NCBI GenBank assembly: GCA_963773745.1
Contig: CAVZCL010000010.1
Coordinates: 132,806 to 196,805 of the forward strand
Length of the DNA stretch: 64,000 nt
Direction of reading: 5' to 3'
Origin: UBA5069 sp963773745
GTDB lineage: Bacteria; Chloroflexota; Anaerolineae; Caldilineales; Caldilineaceae
The notes under the pieces were generated by a model. The model saw nothing but the letters and a program-made list of their open reading frames with translations. It was not told where the DNA came from and did not search any database. The translations under genes were made by a program, and so were the position numbers. Within the stretch, counting starts at the first letter, position 1. Each line of letters starts with the position of its first letter. This document shows positions 31,814 to 40,357 of the stretch, one piece after another.

Positions 31814-31841
31814 TTGTGCACCATAGACCGATTGGTATAAT
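31814..31841 (+). promoter_or_regulatory. Promoter of the NAD(P)H-binding protein gene
   Basis: TTGTGC (31814-31819), a 16-base spacer and a perfect TATAAT (31836-31841), 46 bases before the ATG at 31888. Confidence 0.6.
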
Positions 31842-31887
31842 CGCAGCACAGCAGTCACCGATCTTACACAGCGTACAGGGAGAAACC

Positions 31888-32517
31888 ATGCAGATTACCG
31901 TTTTGGGCGGCACAGGGCGCACGGGCAAGCATGTGGTGGAGCAGGCGCTGGCCGCCGGCCATAGCGTCAAGGTGCTGGCGCGCAGCCCCGAGAAATTGGC
32001 AATCCAGAGCCCCAACCTCACAGTCATCAAGGGGACGCTTGAAGATGCAGGCGCAATTGCCCAGGCCGTGGCCGGCAGCGAAGTGGTAATCAGCGCACTG
32101 GGGCCATCCACCAACAAGCCGGTCTACGAGATCAGCCGCGCCATGCAGCGGGTAGTCACCGCCATGAAAGAGGCGGGCGTCAAGCGCATTGTCATTACTG
32201 CCGGCGCAGGCGTGCGCGCCGCCGGTGACGAGCCTGGCCTCATGGACAAGGCCATTGTGACGCTGCTCAAGCTCCTCAACGGCAACGTGCTCAGGGATAT
32301 GAGCAAGACGGTGGAGCTTCTGCAGGCGTCGGGGCTGGAGTGGACTGTGCTGCGTGGCCCCATGCTCACTGACGACGCAGCCAGGGGCGCCTACCGCATG
32401 GGCGCAGTGGGCAAAGACATTGGTACGAAGCTGACGCGCGCCGACTTTGCCGCCGCGATCCTCTCCGCAGCAAGCAACCCCAAGCTCATTGGAGAGATGC
32501 CCGCCGTGAGCAACTGA
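31888..32517 (+). CDS. NAD(P)H-binding atypical SDR protein
   Basis: A 209-residue Rossmann protein of the NAD(P)H-binding (PF13460, BVR-B/ flavin-reductase-like) group. The ATG at 31888 follows a GGGAGA site. The N-terminal dinucleotide loop is 'MQITVLGGTGRTGKHVVEQA', followed by 'SVKVLARSPEKL' (the arginine suggests NADPH). 'VVISALGPS', 'GVKRIVITAGAG' and 'SGLEWTVLRGPMLTD' match the family. No catalytic YxxxK is seen, as is usual for these atypical SDRs, which reduce flavins or quinones or act as redox sensors. It is divergent from secA and has its own promoter. The gene ends just before a 34-bp hairpin shared with the convergent receptor-channel gene. Confidence 0.85.
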   Translation: MQITVLGGTGRTGKHVVEQALAAGHSVKVLARSPEKLAIQSPNLTVIKGTLEDAGAIAQAVAGSEVVISALGPSTNKPVYEISRAMQRVVTAMKEAGVKRIVITAGAGVRAAGDEPGLMDKAIVTLLKLLNGNVLRDMSKTVELLQASGLEWTVLRGPMLTDDAARGAYRMGAVGKDIGTKLTRADFAAAILSAASNPKLIGEMPAVSN

Positions 32518-32527
32518 CACCGGCCAC

Positions 32528-32606
32528 CGCAAAATCCTGACACAGAGGTCACAGAGAACAATCGAGATTCGGTTGTTCTCTGTGACCTCTGTGTCAGGAT
32601 TTTGCG
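32528..32606. terminator. 34-bp perfect inverted repeat, bidirectional terminator
   Basis: 32528-32561 is the exact complement of 32573-32606 (11-base loop). The outer ends are AAAA/TTTT, giving a T-tract in both directions. It lies between two convergent genes whose stops are 10 and 2 bases away. The arms carry CACAGAGGTCACAGAG-type repeat sequence. Confidence 0.85.
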
Positions 32607-32608
32607 CC

Positions 32609-33805
32609 TTACTGCGCGCCGAACCAGCGATCGTAAATGGTATAGTAGGTGCCGTCTTCCTGAATCTCGAGCAGGATCCGGTTCACAGTCTCGCGCTCAA
32701 TGCTGCGCGACGGAAAGGCAATGCCATAATTCTGCGGCTCAAAGATCTCGCCCACAAGCTGCACTTCACCCTGCCCTTCTGTGATTGCATGGTAGAGCAG
32801 TACAGGAGAGTCGTAGACAATCGCGTCCACGTTGCCTTTTGTCAACAGCGCATAGGCATCATCAATGACCTCGACGGCTCGGTAGCGAATCCGCCGCTCG
32901 TCCAGAAACTGGGCTGCCGTGCTGCCTTCCACAGTGGCAATGCGTTTGCCCGGCAGGTCAGCAACCCCCTGGATCGTTCCCTGGAATTGCTGCACCGTCA
33001 GGCGCGAGGTGAGGTTGGCTGTGAAGTTGGCCACAATCAGCAGGCCAGCGAACATCCACGTCATTGCCAGCAGCCGGCCGAGCACCGTGCGCGCCGTACG
33101 GTCGCCATAACCCACAGTCACCAGCGTCACAACCGTGTACCAGATGCCCTCCCAAACGCCGCGCAGATAGGTGTGCGGAAAGTCCGGGTTGCGGCGGCGC
33201 TCGGTGAGCCAGAAAAGGTGGCCCATAATCAGGATGGCAACGCCCAGGCCGCCCATCAGGACACCGAAACTCGACGACGTCAGAAGAGACCAGAGCGCTG
33301 CGAGCGAACTGCTCCACACAGTTGCGCTCTGGGATGGCACCATGATTTGCAACCCCGCCTGAAAATAGGGCTGCGAGAAATCGACAATCTCCTCGCGCTC
33401 GCGCGTGATGCTGATGCCCGTAATGCCAAGGTCTGCAGCGCCGCTGGTCACAGTCTCCAATTGTTCCTGCACCGTGTCCACGTATGCATAGACCGTGGTG
33501 CGGCCCGCCCGGTGCGCGATCTCCTCCCACAGGTCAATGCTGAAACCTCGATAGACGGTGGTTTCTTCCGCTGCGGGTGGGAAGACAAAGGGCGGCAGCG
33601 GCTTGATGACCACGCGCAGCGGCTCGGCCGTGGGCGCTGCTGCGGGCGCTGCTGCGGGCGCTGCTGCCGACTCGGCCGTGGGCGCTGCTGTCGGCTCAGC
33701 CTGTGCGTGGAGTGAAGGAGCACCTGCAATCAGCGCCCAGAGCGTGCAGCTGAGCGCCACACTGCGCACGGACAAACGTGTGATTCTGCAGAATGGGGGG
33801 AGCAT
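32609..33805 (-). CDS. GluR0-like prokaryotic ionotropic receptor (ligand-gated K+ channel)
   Basis: 398 residues from the ATG at 33805. Order of parts: signal peptide (1-35), Ala/Pro linker, periplasmic-binding half S1 (~62-160, 'PLRVVIKPLPPFVF', 'GFSIDLWEEIAHRAG', 'ITREREEIVDFSQPYFQ'), helix M1 (~179-200), pore loop with the K+ filter 'TLVTVGYGDRTA' (TVGYG at 230-234), helix M2 (~244-264), then the second half S2 ('RIATVEGSTAAQFL', 'VDAIVYDSPVLLYH'). This is the domain layout of Synechocystis GluR0, an amino-acid-gated potassium channel ancestral in design to eukaryotic glutamate receptors. The ligand is probably an amino acid, but which one cannot be told. A voltage-sensor channel gene follows upstream on the same strand, 204 bases away. 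Confidence 0.88.
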   Translation of the reverse strand: MLPPFCRITRLSVRSVALSCTLWALIAGAPSLHAQAEPTAAPTAESAAAPAAAPAAAPTAEPLRVVIKPLPPFVFPPAAEETTVYRGFSIDLWEEIAHRAGRTTVYAYVDTVQEQLETVTSGAADLGITGISITREREEIVDFSQPYFQAGLQIMVPSQSATVWSSSLAALWSLLTSSSFGVLMGGLGVAILIMGHLFWLTERRRNPDFPHTYLRGVWEGIWYTVVTLVTVGYGDRTARTVLGRLLAMTWMFAGLLIVANFTANLTSRLTVQQFQGTIQGVADLPGKRIATVEGSTAAQFLDERRIRYRAVEVIDDAYALLTKGNVDAIVYDSPVLLYHAITEGQGEVQLVGEIFEPQNYGIAFPSRSIERETVNRILLEIQEDGTYYTIYDRWFGAQ

Positions 33806-34009
33806 GGCGATAACCCTTGGGTGGCAAGTTGTATGGTGTAGCGCAAGGGCTCCTGCCCCTGTCTGCTGGCACCCGGCTGCGCGCCCAAGGCGCACGTGCA
33901 GGGATTGAACAGAGGCAGCGCTGCGCTACAGGCGCGTATGACCCGTGCAGGGTACAACATCGAAGGGGTTCAGTTCAAACCGGACCGTGCGGGGAGGTGC
34001 TGCGTACAC

Positions 34010-34909
34010 TCAACTGCTCTTGTGCAGGCCGGAAGCAGCCGCATCCTGTACGTCAGGCGTGAGGCTCTCCTGCAGTTGCCGAATTTCAGCGCGCAGGCTG
34101 CGCAGCTCCTCGTGCAGCGCACGCATGCCTTCATCGCTTGCCGGTGTGATTCCGCCCGGCAGAGGCGGCAAAATCGCACCGGCCTCGGTTTCGCGGCTAA
34201 TGAAGTAGGTTGCCAGCGCAGCGGTGATATAGCCAAAGATTGCTATCGCATAGAGCGCCAACAGAAAGGTGAGCACGCGCCCTTCGGCGCTTTGCGGCCA
34301 CGTCACCGGTCCAAGCGTCGTCAGCAGCATGGCCGTGGACCAGAGCGCCGCACCATAGGAGGGAAAGCTCGCCGTGCCGCCGCGCTCGAAGGCGTGCAAC
34401 GCTGCGGCGCTCGTCACCAGCACCACCACTGTGAGCAGCACCAGGTAGCCAATGCCACGCCGCCCCATGCTGGCGCGCAGCGAACCCATGCCCCGGTTGA
34501 GTGATGTTAGCACACGCACAAGCTGCAGCCCGCGCAGCTTGGCCAGCGGCCGAAGCACCCGCACCACACGAAAGACGCGCAGCGCCGGCAGCACCAGCGC
34601 CACCACCGTTAGCCAGTTGTTGCGCAGGTAGGAGAGCTTCTCTGGCGCAAGCAGGAATTTGATGGCAAAATCAAGAATAAAGATGCCCCAGATGACATTG
34701 CTCACCGTGGTGAGGATGGGGCTGACGCCACGGGTAAGCTCGAGCACCAGCAGCGCCAGCCACACAAAGCCCAGCGCCACCAGGGGCGCTTCCATCCACT
34801 CTTCCAGTTGTTCCAGCAGACGCAACCGCTCCGTCACCAGCGCGTCTGCAGTCTCAACCTCAACTTCATCTTTGATTGATTGTGGTTCTGTTGTCTCAAC
34901 TTGTGCCAT
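34010..34909 (-). CDS. Voltage-sensor-type ion channel with non-canonical selectivity filter
   Basis: 299 residues: an acidic N-terminus, S1-S3 helices (~42-90), an arginine-bearing S4 ('LRVFRVVRVLRPLAKLRG', 110-127, Arg every third or fourth position), S5 (~152-172), a pore loop, S6 (~212-236) and a C-terminal coiled coil (~256-285, 'ALHEELRSLRAEIRQLQESL') that could tetramerise. The pore reads 'MLLTTLGPVTWPQSAEGR' where K+ channels have TTVGYGDxxP. The GYG filter is absent, so selectivity is uncertain. A bacterial subgroup with GSEYWP-like sequences at this site is related. Location: inner membrane. It is divergent from the hydrolase gene and upstream of the GluR0-like gene. Confidence 0.8.
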   Translation of the reverse strand: MAQVETTEPQSIKDEVEVETADALVTERLRLLEQLEEWMEAPLVALGFVWLALLVLELTRGVSPILTTVSNVIWGIFILDFAIKFLLAPEKLSYLRNNWLTVVALVLPALRVFRVVRVLRPLAKLRGLQLVRVLTSLNRGMGSLRASMGRRGIGYLVLLTVVVLVTSAAALHAFERGGTASFPSYGAALWSTAMLLTTLGPVTWPQSAEGRVLTFLLALYAIAIFGYITAALATYFISRETEAGAILPPLPGGITPASDEGMRALHEELRSLRAEIRQLQESLTPDVQDAAASGLHKSS

Positions 34910-35049
34910 TGTTCCTCTTCACCTCCAGCGTCTTGTCCAGAGCGTACGTTTTGTCTGCTTGTCAAACGGCTGAAGAGCGGCTGCGGTTGCATGGCACTGC
35001 TTTCCAAACACACGAACATCCTCCACCCACAAACCAGGAGATGGCTACA

Positions 35050-36033
35050 ATGACAGAGGAATATGCAATCCAGACCCTCACCTGCGCGCCCGATGACGAG
35101 GGCCCCGTTGTTGCCACGCTGCTGCGCGCAACCCCACCGGGCGTAACGCCGGGCGGCAAAGCGGTGCTCTACTTGCACGGTTTCATCGACTACTTCTTTC
35201 ACGATCACCTTGCCGCTGCGTTTCGGGCGCACGGCTACGACTTTTGGGCGCTGGATCTGCGCAAGTACGGGCGCTCGCTGCTGCCCCACCAGCACGCCAA
35301 CGCGTGCCAGTCGATCAACGATTATTACGAGGAAATCGGCATGGCGCTTGAAGCCATGCAGGCGGCCGGTGCACAGGAGATCACGCTCCTGGGCCACTCC
35401 ACCGGCGGGTTGATTGCGTGCCTCTACGCCTACGAAGGCGGGCAGCGTGCGGCTGTCAACCGGCTCGTGCTCAATAGCCCCTTCTTCGAATTCAACGAGT
35501 CGCCGCTCATGCGCGGCGCAGCGGGCGCGCTGGCCAATCTGCTGGCCGGTTCGCGCCCCTATGCCAAGCTGCCCAAGGGGATCTCGCCCATGTATGGTGA
35601 AAGCCTGCACAGCAGCCGGCGCGGCGAGTGGGACTACAATCTGGCGTGGAAGCCGCTGGAGGGCTTCCCTGCCTACCTCGGCTGGGTGCGCGCAATTCGT
35701 GAGGGGCAGCAGCGGCTGCAGCAGGGACTCGACCTGCGCATCCCCATTCTGCTGCTCCATTCGGACAAGAGCGCAAAGGCAGGGAACACGTGGGACGAAG
35801 CCTTCCACACGGCCGATGCGGTGCTCAACGTGGAGGATATGAAGAAGTATGGTCCGGGGCTAGGGCGCAATGTGACACGCATCGAAATCGCCAATGGCAA
35901 GCACGATCTCTTCCTCTCGCGCGCGGATGTGCGCGCGAAGGCAATGGAGGAGATGTTCGCATGGCTGGAGCGAACCGAAGAGAAGCGAAACAAGGAGCAA
36001 GGAATTGCGAGTGGCGAGCCGCCTCTCAACTGA
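35050..36033 (+). CDS. Alpha/beta hydrolase (lysophospholipase-like)
   Basis: A 327-residue cytoplasmic serine hydrolase. The ATG at 35050 sits 9 bases after AGGAG; an in-frame ATG at 35041 is too close to it. Signatures: 'AVLYLHGFIDYFFHDHLA' (oxyanion strand), 'GYDFWALDLRKYGRS', the nucleophile elbow 'LLGHSTGGLIA' (Gly-His-Ser-Thr-Gly), and the late histidine in 'IANGKHDLFLS' with an Asp in 'ILLLHSDKSA'. The layout matches Hydrolase_4/monoacylglycerol lipase or lysophospholipase proteins that hydrolyse lipid esters. The substrate is unproven. Alone in its orientation; divergent from the ion channel gene. Confidence 0.85.
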   Translation: MTEEYAIQTLTCAPDDEGPVVATLLRATPPGVTPGGKAVLYLHGFIDYFFHDHLAAAFRAHGYDFWALDLRKYGRSLLPHQHANACQSINDYYEEIGMALEAMQAAGAQEITLLGHSTGGLIACLYAYEGGQRAAVNRLVLNSPFFEFNESPLMRGAAGALANLLAGSRPYAKLPKGISPMYGESLHSSRRGEWDYNLAWKPLEGFPAYLGWVRAIREGQQRLQQGLDLRIPILLLHSDKSAKAGNTWDEAFHTADAVLNVEDMKKYGPGLGRNVTRIEIANGKHDLFLSRADVRAKAMEEMFAWLERTEEKRNKEQGIASGEPPLN

Positions 36034-36069
36034 AGTGCGGTTTCCGCTTCTGCAAGCCCCGCTTCAGTT
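36031..36069. terminator. Imperfect hairpin after the hydrolase gene
   Basis: A degenerate version of the GCGAGGCTTCCGCTT hairpin: AAGTGCGGTTTCCGCTTC then TGCAAGCCCCGCTTCAG. It has several mismatches, so it is a weak terminator candidate or a decaying family member. Confidence 0.4.
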
Positions 36070-36185
36070 GGCGATCAACTATGGCGAACGGTCGGTGCAA
36101 CTTGCAGTTGGTTTGAAGTTGCCGACGGCCACCCACGAGCGTTCTTTCTGCACCTTGCGCAGTGCTCGACTTGCACAGAGATGCA

Positions 36186-36947
36186 TTACTGGTACGGAGA
36201 TACAGGGATGTCGACAGAACTGCGCGCCGGGCGCGCATCGAAGATCATTTCGTGCGAAGTGACAGGGTCGAACGGCGCCCTGTTCCAGTCTCCGTAGCAG
36301 CTCTCAACGCGCAACCCTGCCGCCGCCAACCGCTCCGAAATCGCTTGCTGCGTCAGGAAACGCAGTTCGCTGAACGACTCCAGCGTTTCGCCCGCCCACA
36401 GCCAGCGCTGCACAAAGGTCACTCGCTCTTTTGTCTGCGTCAGCACATGGCCCGTCATGCGCAATGCGCTTCCCTGGTAGCGGAACTCTGCAACGCCGTT
36501 CCACTCCGCAGCCCAATCGATGGCGGGATTGCGCGATTCAAAGACAAAGCGGCCGCCGGGTTTGAGGTGGCGCTGCACCGTCGCCAGCGTTGCACGCAGG
36601 TCGCTCTCCTCCAGCAGCACCTGGAACGCGTGGCCGGTCATGATGATCAGGTCAAAGCGCGATGTTGACCGGAACTCCTGGGCAAAGGCTTGAACCCACT
36701 CGATCTCGTGGCCGTGTGGCTTCTGCCGGGCTACAGCCAGCATGGCAGCCGCCGGGTCAACACCGGTGACCACGTGCCCTTGCGCTGCATAGGCATTGCA
36801 GAGCAGCCCGGTGCCGCACCCGAGGTCCAGAATACGCTGCGGCGGTGCGTCCGCCAGCGCCAGGTAAAAGTCGCGGTCGGGCGACCACGGGCAGGTCACA
36901 TCATACAACGCTGCGAGTTTCGGATTTTCATAATGTTCGTCCGGCAT
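36186..36947 (-). CDS. Class I SAM-dependent methyltransferase
   Basis: 253 residues with a methyltransferase fold: motif I 'RILDLGCGTGLLCNAYAAQG' (SAM glycine loop), motif II acidic end 'VVTGVDPAAAML', 'FDLIIMTGHAFQVLLEESDL' (motif IV region) and 'HLKPGGRFVFESRNP' (motif post-II). The pattern with 'MTGHAFQVL' is that of Methyltransf_25/41 small-molecule methyltransferases. No fused binding domain hints at the substrate. The ending '...SHEMIFDARPA' is a usual final strand. It sits between two minus-strand membrane protein genes with short gaps (58 bases to the SLC13 gene), but nothing links the functions. Confidence 0.85.
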   Translation of the reverse strand: MPDEHYENPKLAALYDVTCPWSPDRDFYLALADAPPQRILDLGCGTGLLCNAYAAQGHVVTGVDPAAAMLAVARQKPHGHEIEWVQAFAQEFRSTSRFDLIIMTGHAFQVLLEESDLRATLATVQRHLKPGGRFVFESRNPAIDWAAEWNGVAEFRYQGSALRMTGHVLTQTKERVTFVQRWLWAGETLESFSELRFLTQQAISERLAAAGLRVESCYGDWNRAPFDPVTSHEMIFDARPARSSVDIPVSPYQ

Positions 36948-37005
36948 GAATACCGCCTTCTGCGCTTCGGGTTGGAAACCGGGAGTCGCGAATCGTCAAC
37001 TGTCG

Positions 37006-38821
37006 TCAAATCCCCCAAACCAACCGCATGGCCAGCAGCAGCACCGCGCCAGTGAGCACGGTCATTGCGGCGCCGATGCCCAGGAAATCGCGTGGGGTGT
37101 AGCTGCCGGGACCCATCATCAGAATGTTCACAGGGTGGGCAATGGGGGTGAGGAAGGCCGTGGAGCAGGCAATTGCCACAGTCACGGCCACGGCCTGCGG
37201 GTTGGCGCCCAGCGAGAGCGCCGTTGTCACCGCGATCGGGCCCACAATCAGCGCCGTCACCTGGCCGCCAATGACCTGTGTCACAGCAACGGTAATCAGG
37301 AAGAAGCCTGCGATCAGCCCATAGGGGCCCCAGGGGCCGGCCACGCTCACCAGGGCGTTGCCCAACCGCTGCGCCAGCCCCGTGTTCGTCATGGCAATGC
37401 TAATGGGCAGCATGCCGGCAATCAGGAAGACCACACGCCACTCAATGCCGCGGTAGGCGTCGTCCAGACGGATGCAGCCCGTGAGCGCCAGCGCCGCAAC
37501 GCCCAGCATCATCGCCTCACTGGCAGGCACAATGTTGAAGATCGAGGCGAGCAGCACCACAGCGGTGATAGACAGCGCCCAGCCGGCCTTCTGCGGCAGT
37601 TTGGGGCGGGCGGTGTGGGTGCTCTGCAGGACGAGGAAGTCGCGCTCGCGCGTCAGCGCCTCAATGCGCTCGGGCACGCCCACCATAAGCAGCGCGTCGC
37701 CCGGCTCCAGCGGCATTGTGCCCACGTCGCTGCGAAAACTCAGCCCTTCGCGCCAGAGCGCCACGGCAGTGAGATGGTACTTGGAGCGAAAGCTGAGTTC
37801 GGCCAGCGACTGCCCCAGCACGGTCGAGCGGGGCGGAATGATGACCTCGGCCAAATCGACAAAATAGTTCTGCGGCGCGCCGTCGCCGGTGACGCCCTCG
37901 CCCGGGCGGCCGATTTCGGCGCCCCACTCGCGCAGGCGCATTACGCGGTCCTCGCGGCCCAGAACAACGAGGTAGTCATCAGGCTCAATCCTCTCCTCGG
38001 GGGCGGGGTTGAGCAGCGCCTGGTGGCCGCGCCAGATGGCAACCACCGTCAGCCCCAATTCGCTGCCAATGCGGCTGGCGCGCAGCGGCTCGTGGACAAA
38101 GGGGGCGTCGGCGGGGACACGCACCTCCCAAAGCTGGTCGGCCAGCTGGTAGGTCTCTGTAAGCCGGCGTGAGACGATGAAGGGGCTGGCGCTCTGCATG
38201 GCCGATTCGCGGCTGGGCAGCATAGTAGCGCCCAACCAGCGCCATGAAGATCAGGGCGGCAATCACAATCAGCCCGCCTGTGGGCAGGAAGCTCATCATG
38301 TTGAGCGCCTCCTGTCCCTGATCGCGGAGCAGGCTGCTCATGATGATGTTGGCCGTGGTGAAGTAGGTGGCCATGCCGCCAACGAGGGTGCCAAAGGCCA
38401 GCGGAATGAGCAGCTTGGAGGGGGGCACATTCGATTCACGCCCCACCTGCACCGCCGCCGGCAGCAGCACAGCACCGGCCGCAATGTTGTTCATAACCAG
38501 CGAAAGCGCCGCGCCTGTGGCCATAAAGAGCAGCAGCAGGCGCACCTCGGAGCCACGCCCAATCACGCGCAGGCGGTCGGCAATCCACACGACCACGCCG
38601 GTCTCCTCCAGCGCCTGCGTCAGGATGAAGAGGCCGATGATGGTGATGACCACCGATCGGCTGAAGCCCGAAAAGGCTTCCTGATAGGTGACCATGCCGG
38701 TGAGAGGCAGGAAGGCCAGCACAATAATCGCCACAAGGTCGGCGCGCAGCAGATCAAAGACAATCGCGATCAGCGTTGCAACAATGACGGCGATTAGAAT
38801 CCATTCCTGTGTCGTCAGCAT
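37006..38821 (-). CDS. SLC13/DASS-type anion permease with two TrkA-C domains (frame break)
   Basis: Two readable parts (38821-37985 and 38235-37006) join into 604 residues when one extra base near 38225 is removed ('FMALVGRYMLPSRESAM'). The N-terminal half has five helices starting 'WILIAVIVATLIAIVFDLLR', with the half-site motif 'MNNIAAGAVLLPAAVQ'. Then come two RCK_C/TrkA-C domains ('RASRIGSELGLTVVAIWRG', 'VLGQSLAELSFRSKYHLTAV') that bind nucleotides or ions and gate transport. The C-terminal half carries the mirrored transport site 'GGQVTALIVGPIAVTTALSL'. Proteins of this design import sulfate or dicarboxylates with Na+ or H+ (e.g. the sulfate transporter SLT/SAC1 relatives). Sulfate is an attractive guess given the sulfatase cluster 2 kb away, but unproven. 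Start 38821 begins the first helix. Confidence 0.85.
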
Positions 38822-38924
38822 GGAGCGTGTGGTGAGGCGTAATTGGGAAGTGGCAATTTGGAAGTGGTGCGAGCGTGGCGGCGTGATTATTCTACCGCAA
38901 AGGGCACCGGGCACGCGAGGATGC

Positions 38925-38995
38925 CTGACGCCGGAGACGTGACCTGCGGGCGTCACCACAAGGGCCGGAGGGCTGAAAGCCCCCCGCTACGCTTT
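38925..38995. repeat. GTCACGTCTCC-type and AGGGCTGAAAGCCC-type repeat pair
   Basis: 38925-38943 is an inverted copy of the GTCACGTCTCC palindrome family. 38968-38995 is a copy of the AGGGCTGGAAGCCCCCCGCTA family. The same two families also lie side by side at 5143-5217. Confidence 0.6.
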
Positions 38996-39043
38996 GCAAC
39001 ACCTTAAGGATGGCAAACACAATCGATTTGCAGAAGGAACATC

Positions 39044-40006
39044 ATGAGCTTTCTTGTAACAGGTTCAACAGGCAATGTGGGGCGCGAGGTCATCAAGGAA
39101 CTCATGCGCACAGGTGAAGATGTGCGTGCTGCCGTGCATGAAGCATCCGTTGCAGCAGTTGAGGGCGCACCCGCCGTCCACTTCGACTTCCGCGACCCGA
39201 GCACCTTCGGCCCCGCGCTGGAGGGAACGACGAAGGTTTTCCTTATGCGCCCGCCCGCCATCGCCGACGTGGACGCGACGCTAATCCCCTTCTTCAACGC
39301 GGCCAGGAAGGCGAATCTCCGTCAGATCGTCTTCCTCTCGCTGATCGGTGTGGACAAAAACAAGAGGATTCCCCACTATGCCGTGGAGCAGGCGATCATT
39401 CCGTCAGCCATTCCCTACACCTTTGTGCGGCCGGGATTCTTCATGCAGAACGCCACGCAGGCCTATCGCGACGACATTCGCTTTGACAACCGCATCTACG
39501 TGGCGGCGGGCAAGGGCAAGCTGGGCTTCATTGACGTGGCCGACATTGGCGCCGTCGCAGCCAAGGCCATGCGCGAGGAGGGGCACGAGAACAAAGCTTA
39601 CTCCATCACCGGCCCCGAGGCGATCACGCACTTTGAGGTGGCAGAGATGATCTCCACCGCAGTGGGGCGCACAATCACCTATGCCAACCCCTCCAACAGC
39701 GACTACAAAAAGCACCTCTTCCGCATGGGCTATCCCGCCGACTACGTAGAGGTGATGGGCGGCATTTACTTCCCCGTGCGCATGGGCTGGGCCGGCGGGC
39801 TGACGGACGAGTTTGAGCAGATCATGGGGCGCAAGCCGCACAACTTTGCAGATTTTGCACGCGACAACGCCGCACTCTGGGCGCCGCCCACGCAGGCCGA
39901 GCGCGACGCGCGCGCTGCCAGGCTCGCCACCATCCCGCCCCCGCCCACCGAAAGCATGTGGAGCAAGGTGAAGGGTTTCTTGAATCCATCGCGCATTGGG
40001 GCGTAG
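39044..40006 (+). CDS. NmrA-like SDR family NAD(P)-binding protein
   Basis: 320 residues; the ATG follows an AGAAGGA site. Rossmann start 'FLVTGSTGNVGREVIKELMR', then 'VRAAVHEASVAAVEG', 'KVFLMRPPAIADV', 'LRQIVFLSLIGVDKNKRIPH' and 'YTFVRPGFFMQN', all typical of the NmrA/NAD(P)H-quinone-oxidoreductase-2-like atypical SDRs. Members bind NAD(P) and sense redox state, or reduce quinones and aldehydes. The active-site Tyr-Lys pair is not in the standard position. The C-terminal segment ('TDEFEQIMGRKPHNFADFAR') matches the usual domain end. A dinucleotide-dependent oxidoreductase or sensor is as far as the sequence allows. It is convergent with the sulfatase gene, with two hairpins between. Confidence 0.85.
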   Translation: MSFLVTGSTGNVGREVIKELMRTGEDVRAAVHEASVAAVEGAPAVHFDFRDPSTFGPALEGTTKVFLMRPPAIADVDATLIPFFNAARKANLRQIVFLSLIGVDKNKRIPHYAVEQAIIPSAIPYTFVRPGFFMQNATQAYRDDIRFDNRIYVAAGKGKLGFIDVADIGAVAAKAMREEGHENKAYSITGPEAITHFEVAEMISTAVGRTITYANPSNSDYKKHLFRMGYPADYVEVMGGIYFPVRMGWAGGLTDEFEQIMGRKPHNFADFARDNAALWAPPTQAERDARAARLATIPPPPTESMWSKVKGFLNPSRIGA

Positions 40007-40154
40007 AGGATAAGGGGAAAGTGGTAATTGAGTGGAACCGGTAATTCGCTGGCTTTGCGGATTGTTTCGGCGTATGGGCAAGTACGTAGCGGCGGCGTAA
40101 GCCAGCGCAGGTGCGGACACGGCCCATGCCACACCTGCGGCGGTTGTCCGTGCA

Positions 40155-40200
40155 CGCAAAAAGTAGTCGAGGGCTGGCGTGCCCCCGGCTACTTTTTGCG
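40155..40200. terminator. Hairpin with A/T-rich flanks after the NmrA-like gene
   Basis: 12-bp outer stem CGCAAAAAGTAG (40155-40166) with CTACTTTTTGCG (40189-40200), enclosing an AGGGCTGGCGTGCCCCC family element. T5 on the plus strand fits an intrinsic terminator. Confidence 0.65.
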
Positions 40201-40230
40201 TTCATCAACTGCTCATTGCCTACCACGTAC

Positions 40231-40290
40231 CAGGGCTTCTCAAAAGTCCCCTTGGCGCTTGCTCGCCAAGGGAACTTTTGAGAAGCCCTG
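40231..40290. terminator. 27-bp hairpin between convergent genes
   Basis: 40231-40257 pairs with 40264-40290 at 26 of 27 bases (CAGGGCTTCTCAAAAGT core), with a 6-base loop. It serves as a likely terminator for the sulfatase transcript and the NmrA-like gene. The rest of 40007-40357 is TGACCACTTAC-type repeat sequence; no gene is seen. Confidence 0.7.
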
Positions 40291-40357
40291 ACCACTTACG
40301 GTTTACTATTGACTACCGACTATTGACCACTTGCTGTTTACTGCTTGCCCTTCACCA

